From assembly GCA_017470505.1 (NCBI GenBank), contig JAFUYO010000008.1:1-64000 (forward strand): a DNA stretch of 64,000 bases, in the 5' to 3' direction. How positions within the stretch are numbered: the stretch's first letter is position 1; every line of letters begins with the position of its first letter. The notes under the pieces were generated by a model. That model was not told the origin of the DNA, did no database searches, and saw only the letters and a list, made by a program, of their open reading frames with translations. Positions 51,479 to 61,554 of the stretch are shown here, piece by piece. The translations under genes and the position numbers were made by a program. This DNA comes from Butyrivibrio sp. (lineage in GTDB: Bacteria; Bacillota; Clostridia; Lachnospirales; Lachnospiraceae).

Positions 51479-54121
51479 TTAAAAGAATTTTATCCCGTTT
51501 TTATCAAGCATATCGCGGATTTCCCTGTTAAGTGATCTCTCAACCTCGTGGTAATCCTCCTCATTGCACTCGGCTATTATGGAAACCGTCAGCACATCTC
51601 CCGAAAGCCCCGTAATGCCTTTGTAGAACGGTCCGTTTATGATCTCAGGTATCCTGTCCCCTATGCCCGGAAGCTCTTTCTTCAGAAGCTCCTCTACACT
51701 GTCGAAGGTCTCATCACTTGCAAAGCGCAGCTCAAGCGGATACCAGGAATTCTTCCTCGTCATGTTCACGATATTGGATACGTCGCTGTTTGCAACGATC
51801 AGGATATTACCTCCGCGCCCTTCGAGCTTGGTGGTCCTGACGCCGATCTCCAGAACCTTCCCCCTGAAGCCGCCGACCTCGATGATATCTCCAACCTGGT
51901 ACTCACCTTCAAACACAGTTGAGAGTCCGGCGAGGATATCCTTTATCAGCTCCTGTGCTCCGAGCGATACGGCAAAAGAGATGAGGCCCAGGGATGCCAG
52001 AAGCGTTGTCGGATTGAATCCAAGATTAAGGAGCGTCAGATAGGCGAAAATAATCCAGCTTGCATATTTCACGAGACTTAATATGAGTCTTCCTATAGTT
52101 TCTCCCTTTGTGCCCATCATATTGATCCCAAGATTTACAATGAGTTCAAGGATTGAGGCAATAACAAGTATAACGCCTGCTATCACCAGTATTCTCGCAA
52201 ACGAAAACAGATTCCATCCGTTTGACCACGTTCCGGTGAGGACATAGGTCATAAGAGGGCTCACCGCCTCCGAATTATCCAGCGACAGAATAAGTGCGAT
52301 GATCAAAACGCATACAACAAGTGTGGTACTCAGCGCAACTCTGGCATTATAGATAGGAGCAAGTATTCCGTAATCAGACGTATCGGTTCTCCAGCGCTGT
52401 GAAGGATCCTCTGAGAACTTGAAGCGCCCTGTCTCGTCTGTTATCATATTCACCGTCTTTAGCTGTTCGCCGACATTTGACCACTCCCCGAAAAATTTCC
52501 CATAGTCGTACATCATGTAGACCACGAGTATCATTATCAGGATAAAATAGGTAATAACCGTGCCAACTGCGTATCCGAAAATATTTTTTCCTATTGAAGC
52601 GCCCTCGGCCGCATAATAGTACAGCTTTCCGTCAAGCTCCTCACATTCCCCGTAGTAATTTCTTCCGTTAAAATCAAAGTAATCACGGTAACCGCTGACC
52701 AGGGCTTTTTCAGTGAGCCCGAGTGAAACTGCATTTTTGCCGACAATGTCGGGATTGCTCGCTGCCACAACTATCCTGCTCTCGGGATCTACGCAAAACG
52801 CCTCCATTCCCTCATAGACAAGAGAGGACATTATTGCTCCCACATCCTTTGTTGTGTCAATGTATATCTTCTCGCCCGGAACAGCCATGAGCAGTGCTTT
52901 ATAATGTCCGGTTGCCTCAGGCTTCCCCATGCGGGCACCGATCAGGACACTGCTCTCTCCTGTCAGCTCATCAATTGCCTCATCATGCGTGATTATGGGT
53001 ACTCCGTTTAAGAGTCTTCTGAAATCATATGTGGCAGACCTCGAACTGATACCAAACTTAAGTCCGACATAGTCAGAATTGGACAGATACTCCTCTCCGT
53101 TTTCATCAAACAGCATGATGTAGTCAGCACCGGTCTCGGCACATTTTTTCTCAAGATACGCCGCCGTAGCTTTTTCCGGTTCATCAGAAAGCTCCCCGGC
53201 AATTTCTGACGCATATTCCTCAAACGCCTCTTTGTTAAGAGAGATTATCCGCTCCTCACGCTGTGTATTTTCCCTGATGCGCTGCGCAAGTGCCGAAAAT
53301 GAGCTGTCGACCTGCTGATAGACTGCAAAGAGCCTTGACAGCGCCATAAACAGCATCGAAATCAGAAAGATCACGATTCCTCCGTAGAAAGCACCGTCAA
53401 CTACACGGCGGGACATCTGTTTTTTTCCGAGTACCTTTCGCTGCTCCTCATTAAGTGAATGATCATGTATCAGTATAAATGTTGAATAGATCCACACAAA
53501 CATGACCACTGCAATGACCAGAAATGCACCTGTGATAATAGCCGTCTGCTCAATTCTCACCATTCCCATTGTCATGAGCGGGATCAGGTATGCGTAGATC
53601 ACGCTTACCCCGAGTGAAGAGTCTGGTTTTTTCTGTAAAAAGAGCGCATAGACTTCATTATCGAATTCAATATCTGTCAGCATGCTCGCCTGGATCGTCT
53701 CTCCATCCGGCGAGGTCTTCGCAATCCTCTCTTCACTTATTCCATACTCCTCAACTGTCCCGTACTGAGGCAGGACCTCTGAGGAATAAATAACGCTGTG
53801 GCAGCCGGATTCATCAGGAGTATCCGAAAAAATAATGAGCCTTGTGTTGTACGCTCCCTCTATCGCTCTGAGGCTGGAATGTATGTCATAGCCTTCCCTG
53901 CCGGCTCTCTCCACCGCCATGACCTCTTCTTCAATGGCGTCGTTCAGCGCCTTGATTCCCATCTTTCTGATCTCAAGCTCATATTTGGAGCTGACATTTT
54001 CTACCTCCAGGAGCAATAGTAACGCAAATACCAGCGTCAGAACTATCACAAGCGCTATCCCGAAGGTCTTTTTTATCCTGAGTTCTTTTATGGTTTCTTT
54101 TTTTGCTCCAAACAGACTCAT
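51479..54121 (-). CDS. Large MscS-family mechanosensitive channel with extracytoplasmic sensor domains
   Basis: 880 residues. One membrane segment at about 20-42, then an extracytoplasmic region to about 170, more helices to about 255, a second extracytoplasmic region of about 230 residues with a Cache-like GADYIMLFDENGEEYLSNS stretch, then helices and the MscS core. The pore helix is ASLGLISFAVSLGAQELIKDIL and the beta domain VGDIIEVGGFRGKVLEIGVR. The C-terminus ends in LNREIRDMLDKNGIKFF. Sensory domains of this size are rare in MscS channels. Confidence 0.88.
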   Translation of the reverse strand: MSLFGAKKETIKELRIKKTFGIALVIVLTLVFALLLLLEVENVSSKYELEIRKMGIKALNDAIEEEVMAVERAGREGYDIHSSLRAIEGAYNTRLIIFSDTPDESGCHSVIYSSEVLPQYGTVEEYGISEERIAKTSPDGETIQASMLTDIEFDNEVYALFLQKKPDSSLGVSVIYAYLIPLMTMGMVRIEQTAIITGAFLVIAVVMFVWIYSTFILIHDHSLNEEQRKVLGKKQMSRRVVDGAFYGGIVIFLISMLFMALSRLFAVYQQVDSSFSALAQRIRENTQREERIISLNKEAFEEYASEIAGELSDEPEKATAAYLEKKCAETGADYIMLFDENGEEYLSNSDYVGLKFGISSRSATYDFRRLLNGVPIITHDEAIDELTGESSVLIGARMGKPEATGHYKALLMAVPGEKIYIDTTKDVGAIMSSLVYEGMEAFCVDPESRIVVAASNPDIVGKNAVSLGLTEKALVSGYRDYFDFNGRNYYGECEELDGKLYYYAAEGASIGKNIFGYAVGTVITYFILIMILVVYMMYDYGKFFGEWSNVGEQLKTVNMITDETGRFKFSEDPSQRWRTDTSDYGILAPIYNARVALSTTLVVCVLIIALILSLDNSEAVSPLMTYVLTGTWSNGWNLFSFARILVIAGVILVIASILELIVNLGINMMGTKGETIGRLILSLVKYASWIIFAYLTLLNLGFNPTTLLASLGLISFAVSLGAQELIKDILAGLSTVFEGEYQVGDIIEVGGFRGKVLEIGVRTTKLEGRGGNILIVANSDVSNIVNMTRKNSWYPLELRFASDETFDSVEELLKKELPGIGDRIPEIINGPFYKGITGLSGDVLTVSIIAECNEEDYHEVERSLNREIRDMLDKNGIKFF

Positions 54122-54216
54122 GTATTATCCCTCTCTATTGAAACCAACAAACAATATCTATATCTATGATACCACAATTATTGTTTTATCTGCGCATAGT
54201 TCGGATTTCCAAATGC

Positions 54217-54249
54217 AAAAAAAGGAGAGGGAAAGCCTCTCCTTTTTTC
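54217..54249. terminator. Bidirectional terminator
   Basis: AAAAAAAGGAGAGG and CCTCTCCTTTTTT form a 13-bp stem after the araD stop; T-runs occur on both strands, so it can end araD on the minus strand. Confidence 0.85.
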
Positions 54250-54258
54250 TCATAATTT

Positions 54259-54963
54259 TTACTGCCCGTAGTAAGCGTTTGCACCGTGTTTTCTGAAATA
54301 GTGCTTATCCAAAAGCTCCTGAGGTGCGGGCTCAACGTCCGGATTTATCATCTCGCAGTACAGAGCCATCTTAGCGCACTCCTCCAAGACTACGGCGTTG
54401 TGCACTGCGTCATGAGCGTCTTTTCCCCAGCAGAAGGGACCGTGATTTTTGCACAGACACCCCGGCACTGCTTCATAGTTCCTGCCCTCATCCTCTTCCA
54501 TCCTGACAAACTCATTCACAATGAGATGCCCGGTGTTTTCCTCATAGGCATCTGCAATCTCCTCTTTGGTAAGGACTCTCAGGCACGGGATGGGACCGTA
54601 GAAATAGTCCGCGTGTGTCGTGCCGTATGCGGGGATATCGCGCCCCGACTGCGCCCAGCTGGTTGCGTGGCTTGAATGGGTGTGAACAACTCCTCCGACA
54701 TTCGGAAATGCCTTGTATATCTCAAGGTGAGTCGGAGTGTCACTCGATGGTTTGTACTTTCCCTCGACCACATTTCCCTCAAGGTCCATGACAACCATGT
54801 CTTCATACGTCATGCCATCGTACGATACTCCTGATGGCTTTATTACAAAGAGCCCCTTTTCTCTGTCTATTCCCGAGACATTTCCCCAGGTAAAGGTCAC
54901 AAGTCCGTACTTTGGCAAGAGCAGATTTGCCTCGCACACTTCTTTTTTAAGTTCTTCCAGCAT
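54259..54963 (-). CDS. araD: L-ribulose-5-phosphate 4-epimerase (class II aldolase family)
   Basis: 234 residues from the ATG at 54963 (AGGAGGG seven bases upstream). Class II aldolase/AraD residues: GNVSGIDR (phosphate), [30 protein letters not shown] with zinc-binding histidines. It converts L-ribulose-5-phosphate to D-xylulose-5-phosphate in arabinose catabolism. It is 17 bp after the receiver-kinase gene on the same transcript, completing a ribulokinase-epimerase pair; arabinose isomerase is not in the window. Confidence 0.92.
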   Translation of the reverse strand: MLEELKKEVCEANLLLPKYGLVTFTWGNVSGIDREKGLFVIKPSGVSYDGMTYEDMVVMDLEGNVVEGKYKPSSDTPTHLEIYKAFPNVGGVVHTHSSHATSWAQSGRDIPAYGTTHADYFYGPIPCLRVLTKEEIADAYEENTGHLIVNEFVRMEEDEGRNYEAVPGCLCKNHGPFCWGKDAHDAVHNAVVLEECAKMALYCEMINPDVEPAPQELLDKHYFRKHGANAYYGQ

Positions 54964-54980
54964 AGTGCCCTCCTGAATTC

Positions 54981-56900
54981 TCACATAACCTCTGTGGCGG
55001 TTCTCTCAACTGCAAATGCCTTTTTGTACCTCTCTGCGTAGGTGTTAAAGCCCTCAATCTCGGAAGGCTCCGCCATCACTGTCTCCTCCCTGCTCCCCTC
55101 AAACACCCTCTTGTCGAGGTAATCGGGAAGTGATTCTCCGTCCTTCCTGTTTATCCGGTATGCAGCAAGAAGAGCCATGCCGTAAGGTCCGCCCTCTCCT
55201 GCGGTCTCCATGACGGATACCGGTGTCCCGACTGCTGCCGAGAGCATTTTGGCTCCGACTACGGGTGTCTTAAAGAACCCTCCGTGCCCGTAGAGCTTGT
55301 CGATCTGAACCTTCTCGCATCCTGTAAGTATATCCATGCCAATCTTGAGCGTAGAAAGCGCAGACATGATATGCACTCTCATAAAGTTTGCGAGTGTAAA
55401 ATCACTGTTTTGCATCCTCGCAAAAAGGGGCCTTCCCTCGTCAATATCCGTAACTCCCTCTCCCGAGAAGTAGTTGTAGGAAATAAGTCCTCCGCAGTCA
55501 GGCGCTCCCTCCATCGATTTTTTGAACAGGTATGTAAAGAGCTCTCCCTTGTCAACAGATGCTCCGACACCTGAGAGCAGTTCCGAGAAAAGAGATACCC
55601 ACGCGTTTATATCGCTCGTGCAGTTATTGCAATGGACCATGGCAACCGGCGATCCGTCAGGTGTTGTGACCATATCGATCTCCCTGTGAACTGAGAGGTC
55701 TCTGTCAACGACAACCATCGCAAAGTCTGATGTTCCTGCTGAAACATTGCCGGTGCGGACCCTGACTGAATTGGTGGCTGCCATTCCCGTTCCGGCATCT
55801 CCCTCGCACGGAGCAAGAGGTATTCCGGCAGAAAGATTTCCTGAAGGATCAAGGAATTTCGCGCCCTCTTCAGTGAGACTTCCGGCGTCCTCTCCCGCGG
55901 AGAGAACCTCCGGCAGGATTGAGCGAAGATTCTTCCCTGTCAGCTTCTCAAACCTCTCTAGCATATTGCCGTTGTAGTCGCACGATGCGCTGTCTATAGG
56001 GAACATTCCCGAAGCCTCGCCTACTCCCATCACTTTCCTTCCGGTAAGACGGTAATGTATATAGCCCGCAAGCGTTGTCAGATAAGCAATGTCATCTATG
56101 TGGGACTCGCCGTTTAGTATTGCCTGGTAATAGTGGGCTATGCTCCACCTCTGAGGGATATTGAATCCAAATGCCTCTGTCAGCTTTGCTGCCGCTTCGC
56201 CGGTAATGGTATTGCGCCAGGTCCTGAAATCTGTTAGCAGCTTACCGTCCTTGTCAAGAGGAAGATACCCGTGCATCATCCCGCTGATGCCGATTGCCCC
56301 AAGCTCTGTTATTGGCTGTCCCAGATCGTCAACAAGATTTTTGTATGTCGTCTGAAGTCCTCTCTCAATCTCATCCATCGAGTATGTCCAGATACCGCCC
56401 TTTAAGGTGTTCTCCCACTCAAAGTCTCCACCGGCTACCGGGATGTGGTTTTCATCAATCAGAACCGCCTTGATCCTGGTCGACCCAAACTCTATACCGA
56501 GTGAACATTTTTTAAGGTTTAATTCTGCCATTTCTTTTCCTCCAGGTTCTGCTTGACAGTTCCTCACAGCCTCAAGTATCTCAGAGAGCTGGTAGGGTTT
56601 TGTCACAAACTCATCCGCCCCAAGACCTGCTGCCTCATCTTTGACCGCTGCCTCCGCCGAGAGGATTATGACCTTCGTCCCGGGGTTATGAGCTTTTATC
56701 GCCTTGAGGACTTCCAGCCCGCTGATCCCCGGCATGGATATATCCAGAGTCACAATATCAGGTTCTTTATCCTGAAACTCATTAAGTCCGCTCTCTCCGT
56801 TCTCAGCCTCTGCAACTATCTCATAGCCTTCCTTTTCCAGTATTTTTTTCAAAATGCTGCGGTTAACAGCAGAGTCATCTACAATAAGTATTCGTTCCAT
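54981..56900 (-). CDS. CheY-like receiver fused to an FGGY-family sugar kinase
   Basis: 639 residues in one frame. Residues 1-117 are a CheY-like receiver: DD at 8-9, phosphoacceptor Asp53 in VTLDISMPG, Ser81, Lys101 in FVTKPYQ, all in place. After an eight-residue linker comes an FGGY kinase (about 130-630) with [19 protein letters not shown], catalytic Asp region [12 protein letters not shown] and GHGGFF-x-ATP loop. An internal ATG (56531) has GGAGG seven bases upstream, so the kinase could also be made alone (515 residues). Next to araD it is probably a ribulokinase or xylulokinase. AGGAG precedes the first ATG. Confidence 0.85.
   Translation of the reverse strand: MERILIVDDSAVNRSILKKILEKEGYEIVAEAENGESGLNEFQDKEPDIVTLDISMPGISGLEVLKAIKAHNPGTKVIILSAEAAVKDEAAGLGADEFVTKPYQLSEILEAVRNCQAEPGGKEMAELNLKKCSLGIEFGSTRIKAVLIDENHIPVAGGDFEWENTLKGGIWTYSMDEIERGLQTTYKNLVDDLGQPITELGAIGISGMMHGYLPLDKDGKLLTDFRTWRNTITGEAAAKLTEAFGFNIPQRWSIAHYYQAILNGESHIDDIAYLTTLAGYIHYRLTGRKVMGVGEASGMFPIDSASCDYNGNMLERFEKLTGKNLRSILPEVLSAGEDAGSLTEEGAKFLDPSGNLSAGIPLAPCEGDAGTGMAATNSVRVRTGNVSAGTSDFAMVVVDRDLSVHREIDMVTTPDGSPVAMVHCNNCTSDINAWVSLFSELLSGVGASVDKGELFTYLFKKSMEGAPDCGGLISYNYFSGEGVTDIDEGRPLFARMQNSDFTLANFMRVHIMSALSTLKIGMDILTGCEKVQIDKLYGHGGFFKTPVVGAKMLSAAVGTPVSVMETAGEGGPYGMALLAAYRINRKDGESLPDYLDKRVFEGSREETVMAEPSEIEGFNTYAERYKKAFAVERTATEVM
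56538..56542 (-). promoter_or_regulatory. Internal ribosome site inside the receiver-kinase ORF
   Basis: GGAGG about seven bases before ATG 56531, which begins [17 protein letters not shown], a natural N-terminus for an FGGY kinase. It marks the ancestral kinase start. Confidence 0.6.
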
Positions 56901-56955
56901 ATGTATTCTCCTGTTTTTTCAGTGTCACACGTTTTGCACCGATATCATATATACA

Positions 56956-58395
56956 TTATAACTCATTTTTTCGCTTAGTCTCCTCCCGGATTATGCCTCG
57001 TACCGTCAGCAGCATCGTTATAAAGCAGGCGCTGCCTCCAATGACATTGCTGATTGGCTCAGCTGCAAAAACGCCGTCCGTTCCCATGCCAAACACATAG
57101 GGGAGAATATATGTCAGGGACACCACGATAAATACTTTTCTGAAAAGAGAAAAGAAAATAGCGTGATTCTTTTTGCCCAGGGATTTAAACACCACCTGTC
57201 CCGAATGCTGAAAAGTCATGAATATAAAGGTTGAAAAGTAGAGGTTAAACGCGGGTATAGCATCCGCGAGAATGGTTTTGTCATTGCTGAATACCCCGAT
57301 TATCATTTCCGGAAAGAGCCTTATAAAGAGCCATACTATAAATGTATACCCAAAATTCATGGCCACCATTATGAGGATTGAACTCTTTATCCTGTCAAAT
57401 CTCCCCGCTCCGTAGTTATAGCTGATAACAGGCGATGTGCCTTCGGATATGGCAAGGATCGGCGTCTCCATCATCTGCCTTGCGGAGTTAACTATAGTCA
57501 TTATTGAGACGTACAGGTCCCCTCCCACGTCAGCAAGCACGCTGTTGCAGGAGACCGATACCATGGCATTGGTAAACTGCATGATAAACGCAGCGCTTCC
57601 AAGGCCAACGATAGAAGCTGCCGTCCTGCCGCTTTTTTTTATCTCGCCTAAGGACATAACCTTTAGATTGCAGGCGCACTTTTTTCCAAAGAAAAACCTT
57701 AGAACATAGAAAGCCGACAGCGCCTGGGATATCACGGTCGCCACGGCTGCGCCCTCAGGTCCCAGACCAAAGATGAAAATAAATATGGGATCAAGCACAA
57801 TGTTTGCCACAGCTCCCACAACTATGGTTGTCATGCCTACAATAGAGTAGCCCTGAGCTGTTATGAAAGGATTAAGCCCCGTCGCGATCATGGAAAAGAC
57901 CGTGCCCAGAAGATAAATCCTCAGGTACGGGAGTGCATATACCATGGCGTCATCGCTCGTCCCAAAAACGCGAAGGATAACTCTTCCAAACAGCTCTCCC
58001 AGTATCATCAGGACAATTCCTGTTACGATCAGCAAAAAAAACGAGGTATTCTGGATCTGACTCGCTCTTTTCTCATTCTTTTGCCCTCTTGCAATGGAAA
58101 ACAGAGGCGCTCCGCCGCTTCCGAACATATTGGTAAAAGCAGCCGAAAGTATCACCAGCGGAAAGCACAGCCCCACGGCACCCAGCGCCACAGTCCCGAT
58201 TACAGGTATTCGGGCTATATAAATCCTGTCCACAATGTTGTACAAAAGATTTATGATCTGGGCAACAAGCATGGGGATTGCTGACCCAAGAATGTTATTT
58301 AATGTTTTTCCCCTCTCAAAATCTACGCGTTTCACTCTTGTTCCTCGTAATGAAAGTGCTCTGCTTACCTTTTTCTTTTTCAGCATTCCCTGCAT
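56956..58395 (-). CDS. MATE-family efflux transporter
   Basis: 479 residues, twelve hydrophobic segments, beginning after a basic N-terminus (KKKKVSRALSLRGTRVKR). MATE repeats are visible in NILGSAIPMLVAQIINLLYN and in the second half TPILAISEGTSPVISYNYGAGR, the fold-doubling motif. It exports drugs or metabolites with Na+ or H+. Ribosome site is weak. The NorM/DinF-like subgroup cannot be set. Confidence 0.88.
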   Translation of the reverse strand: MQGMLKKKKVSRALSLRGTRVKRVDFERGKTLNNILGSAIPMLVAQIINLLYNIVDRIYIARIPVIGTVALGAVGLCFPLVILSAAFTNMFGSGGAPLFSIARGQKNEKRASQIQNTSFFLLIVTGIVLMILGELFGRVILRVFGTSDDAMVYALPYLRIYLLGTVFSMIATGLNPFITAQGYSIVGMTTIVVGAVANIVLDPIFIFIFGLGPEGAAVATVISQALSAFYVLRFFFGKKCACNLKVMSLGEIKKSGRTAASIVGLGSAAFIMQFTNAMVSVSCNSVLADVGGDLYVSIMTIVNSARQMMETPILAISEGTSPVISYNYGAGRFDRIKSSILIMVAMNFGYTFIVWLFIRLFPEMIIGVFSNDKTILADAIPAFNLYFSTFIFMTFQHSGQVVFKSLGKKNHAIFFSLFRKVFIVVSLTYILPYVFGMGTDGVFAAEPISNVIGGSACFITMLLTVRGIIREETKRKNEL

Positions 58396-58581
58396 CGCAC
58401 CGGCAATGGCTATGAATAATGGTTCCCAGTCCGATCATCTGTATAAGCTCTCTTTCAAAAGTCAGGGTTGCATGCATTAGCGTCCCTGTATTCAGTCAGC
58501 AATGTCAGTAACGATAGTTCCCTTCGGAAAATGGCTTACGTCGGATTCCCGGAGGGCGTCGGTGGAGAAGCTCCTTTTCTT

Positions 58582-59469
58582 TTACCACTTCATCCCGGCA
58601 AAATCTCTGATTATTCCAAAGCATTCCCTGACCATGTTGTTAGGCAGATACCATGACAGAGTATAAACAGCAATCCCATGTATTTCATGTTCGGTCATTC
58701 CTTTTGCCAGATGAACTGCGCGAAACACATGAAAATTATTGGTTAGAATGCCTATAGTCTCAGGCCTGCCTGTTTCATCTTTCATTTGCCCGATCATATC
58801 CAGAGAATACCTTATGTTCTCCCTTGTATCCACAGCCTTGGACTCTGCTATTATGCGGTCAGCAGAAATTCCCTTTGCTACGAGGTAATCTTTTCCTCCT
58901 TCTCCCTCAGCAACAAATTCATTCCATCCCCGGCCACCTGAGACAATGCATACAGTCCCGGGATTGTTCAAAAGATACTCATACGCCGCATCAAGTCTGT
59001 ACTTAAAGATGATGCTTGGGGCATTTCCCCTCATCTGTGCTCCGAGCACAATAATGTAGTCAAGATCCTTAACACCTCTGTCTTTAAAATGGCTTATCAT
59101 CGCTATCATACAGGCTGCAAACACCACAAGCCCTGCCACAATAAAAGAGCAACCAAGTCCCCTCAGCCATTCCGGCAGCTTCATCCACCTGCCATTACCC
59201 GCAAGAAAAAAGGCAAGCCCCAAAAAAGCTGCACCGGCTAGCCATATAACAAAAGAAAAGGTACCGCTCCCTACCATGTATATGCTCACCGAATAGATAA
59301 GACATATGACCATGAGCGCAAAGAGGGTGACTCTCAAAAATACCATACCGGAGCCTAAGTCATGATCTGCCACATCCTGTGTACATCCAACAAGAATCAA
59401 AATTCGTCCCATAATCAATTTTATATAAAACATCAACGAAAGCCTTAACTGCCATCCTGCGATATCCAT
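58582..59469 (-). CDS. YdcF/DUF218-family membrane protein
   Basis: 295 residues. Four hydrophobic segments (to about 125) precede a YdcF/DUF218 domain: DYIIVLGAQMRGNAPS, CIVSGGRGWNEF, DRIIAESKAVDTRENIRYS and TNNFHVFRAVHLAKG. Such proteins are suggested to handle envelope-linked nucleotides or lipid carriers; function unproven. The first start is weak; internal ATGs at residues 13 or 20 are alternatives. Confidence 0.82.
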   Translation of the reverse strand: MDIAGWQLRLSLMFYIKLIMGRILILVGCTQDVADHDLGSGMVFLRVTLFALMVICLIYSVSIYMVGSGTFSFVIWLAGAAFLGLAFFLAGNGRWMKLPEWLRGLGCSFIVAGLVVFAACMIAMISHFKDRGVKDLDYIIVLGAQMRGNAPSIIFKYRLDAAYEYLLNNPGTVCIVSGGRGWNEFVAEGEGGKDYLVAKGISADRIIAESKAVDTRENIRYSLDMIGQMKDETGRPETIGILTNNFHVFRAVHLAKGMTEHEIHGIAVYTLSWYLPNNMVRECFGIIRDFAGMKW

Positions 59470-59491
59470 ATCACAAACGCCTCATTACTTT

Positions 59492-59647
59492 AGGAACTGT
59501 AGCGAAATAACTTGAACATTTTACTTGTCTGATTTCCCAAATGCTGCGTCAGAAAGCCTCGACAAAGCCCGCATTGTCTGCGTTTTCTTCCTTGCCTTTG
59601 AAAAATCATTCTGCGTAAAATGTTCAGTTAATTCTGCTACAGTTCCT
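59492..59647. mobile_element. MITE-like element with 33-bp terminal inverted repeats
   Basis: The left end (59492-59524) begins AGGAACTGTAGC and the right end (59615-59647) closes GCTACAGTTCCT. The 33-bp ends are reverse complements except for a few bases in a 10-bp interval. They enclose 90 bp, giving a 156-bp unit. No transposase is encoded. Clear target duplications are not visible. It lies between genes, as for non-autonomous transposable elements. Confidence 0.55.
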
Positions 59648-59694
59648 TAGATTTTATGCTTATAATCCGTTCCTTAGCTTTGAATCCGGGATTC

Positions 59695-61554
59695 CTACAA
59701 CGCCTTAATAACAACTTTTTTTCCAGAGAAAGCCATTCCCAGCTTCAAAACATCACTAACACCTTCATCTTTCATTTCAGTAATGTATTCTTTATCTTCT
59801 ATCTGCCTAAGAGCTTCATCTGCCAGTTTATTAAGTTCCTTTTCATCAAGATCCTTTTCATATTTTAGTTCCATTATTATTCCTGTCTTTTTATTATTTC
59901 TGGGGATAAGACTGACATCGTACCTTCCATAACCTGATTCTCGGTTTGACTTTACCATATACTGATTGTCCATCATTGCAATAAGTCCCAGCACAAGTCC
60001 ATGATAAAAGCCTTCTGTCCCGGCATCATAAAAACTTACCGACTTTAATACATATTCGCTTATAGATTTTTGAAGCTTATCTACATCATTTGAATAAAGG
60101 CTTTCAGCAAACATATTTGAAGTGGTCTTATTAATGGCGCCCACATTCTGCAAATATGTAAGTATCTCACTTTTATAGACTGCAGCTATTTCTCGGTTTG
60201 GGATAGCCACTTCGCAAAGATAACTTCCATCCGCCTGCAATTCTTTATTCAGCGTTTTCAAATACCCAGCCACCAGAAGAATACTATAAATATTTGCAGG
60301 ATCATCTGACAGCGATCTGTATACGGTTGTCTGGTCTATTCTCGCGATAACTCTGTTTCCCTGTAGCAAAGAAAAGAGCTTTTCATTTATATCTTCAGAG
60401 GCCGATTTCATCACATCTTCAAGTATTTCATTTTTACCGGTGTTAACCCAATATGCCTGTGGGACGCACTTCTTAGAGATATAACTGATCACAGACCATG
60501 GATTATATATTTCCTCATCACCAAACTTGTAGCCATCATACCATTCTTTCAATTCATCTTCTTTGTCTGAAATTCCGTAATAATCCATCATTTTATGAAT
60601 TTCAGGATATGTAAACCCAAAATATTCGTCATACTCAGCATCCAATACAGAATTGACAGAAAGGTTATTCATTCCACTAAATATGCTTTCCTGTGCAATC
60701 CTCAATATGCCTGTAAGAAAACCATAAGAAAGATACTTATTGTCTTTAAAAGCTCCCGAAAAAAAAATGCGCATAAAGCCGATGATCTCATCATAGAATT
60801 GTTTGGAATATCCTTCCTGAACAGGTGTATCATACTCATCTATTATTATTACAGGATTAATTTCATAGTGTTTATAGAGCATTCTTGAAAGGTTTTCCAG
60901 CGCAGAGGACAGCTCTACTTCATTTGCTTTGCCACTTACAACCTTGTCAAAATAAGCTGTTTCAAAAGAAGCAAGCTTGTCACTTCCTGCCAGTTCTGCA
61001 TGTCTCGAAAACTCCGTCTGGAGAAGAGCGGATATCTTATTTATAGTCGCTTTCCAGGTATCGAACTTAACGTCTTTGAACGTAAGAAAGATAACCGGGT
61101 ACTTACCCTGATGTTTAGTATAAGCTTCCCCGCATTTCCAGATTGCCTTATCTTTAAAATACATACTGGTATCTTCTTGGCTCATCTCGAAAAATACCCT
61201 TAACATATCCATATTAAGTGTCTTGCCAAATCTCCTTGGTCTGGTAAACAGAGACACCAAAGGCTTATCATCCAAAAACTCTTTAATCATCATCGTTTTA
61301 TCGATGTAGTAGTACTCTGATTGAGCACGAACATAGTCTGATATTCCTACAGGAAGGGATTTCCGCTCCATATTATGGCTTTTTACATAATTCCCGGAAG
61401 TAACCCTTCCGTCCACCGGTCTTACTGCATCATCCGGTATCTGCCATTTTTTTCCTTCTTTATAAGCGCCTTCAATTTTCCCATTTTTGCAGAAATTTAA
61501 AACTGTTCTTTCTGTTATTCCCCATTCAGCAGCAATTTCTTTACTTGTCTTCAT
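59695..61554 (-). CDS. Helix-turn-helix, AAA-ATPase-like, PD-(D/E)XK nuclease protein
   Basis: 619 residues. N-terminal 45 residues form an excisionase/MerR-like helix-turn-helix (KEIAAEWGITERTVLNFCKN). The centre is AAA-ATPase-like (PF09820 type): PRRFGKTLNM (P-loop variant) and PVIIIDEYDTPVQEGY (Walker B). The C-terminus fits PDDEXK_9: YDVSLIPRNNKKTGIIMELKYEKD, with the nuclease D and E-x-K. This family is abundant and often mobile-element-related in Bacteroidales and Clostridia; role unknown. Its promoter overlaps a long palindrome. Confidence 0.82.
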   Translation of the reverse strand: MKTSKEIAAEWGITERTVLNFCKNGKIEGAYKEGKKWQIPDDAVRPVDGRVTSGNYVKSHNMERKSLPVGISDYVRAQSEYYYIDKTMMIKEFLDDKPLVSLFTRPRRFGKTLNMDMLRVFFEMSQEDTSMYFKDKAIWKCGEAYTKHQGKYPVIFLTFKDVKFDTWKATINKISALLQTEFSRHAELAGSDKLASFETAYFDKVVSGKANEVELSSALENLSRMLYKHYEINPVIIIDEYDTPVQEGYSKQFYDEIIGFMRIFFSGAFKDNKYLSYGFLTGILRIAQESIFSGMNNLSVNSVLDAEYDEYFGFTYPEIHKMMDYYGISDKEDELKEWYDGYKFGDEEIYNPWSVISYISKKCVPQAYWVNTGKNEILEDVMKSASEDINEKLFSLLQGNRVIARIDQTTVYRSLSDDPANIYSILLVAGYLKTLNKELQADGSYLCEVAIPNREIAAVYKSEILTYLQNVGAINKTTSNMFAESLYSNDVDKLQKSISEYVLKSVSFYDAGTEGFYHGLVLGLIAMMDNQYMVKSNRESGYGRYDVSLIPRNNKKTGIIMELKYEKDLDEKELNKLADEALRQIEDKEYITEMKDEGVSDVLKLGMAFSGKKVVIKAL

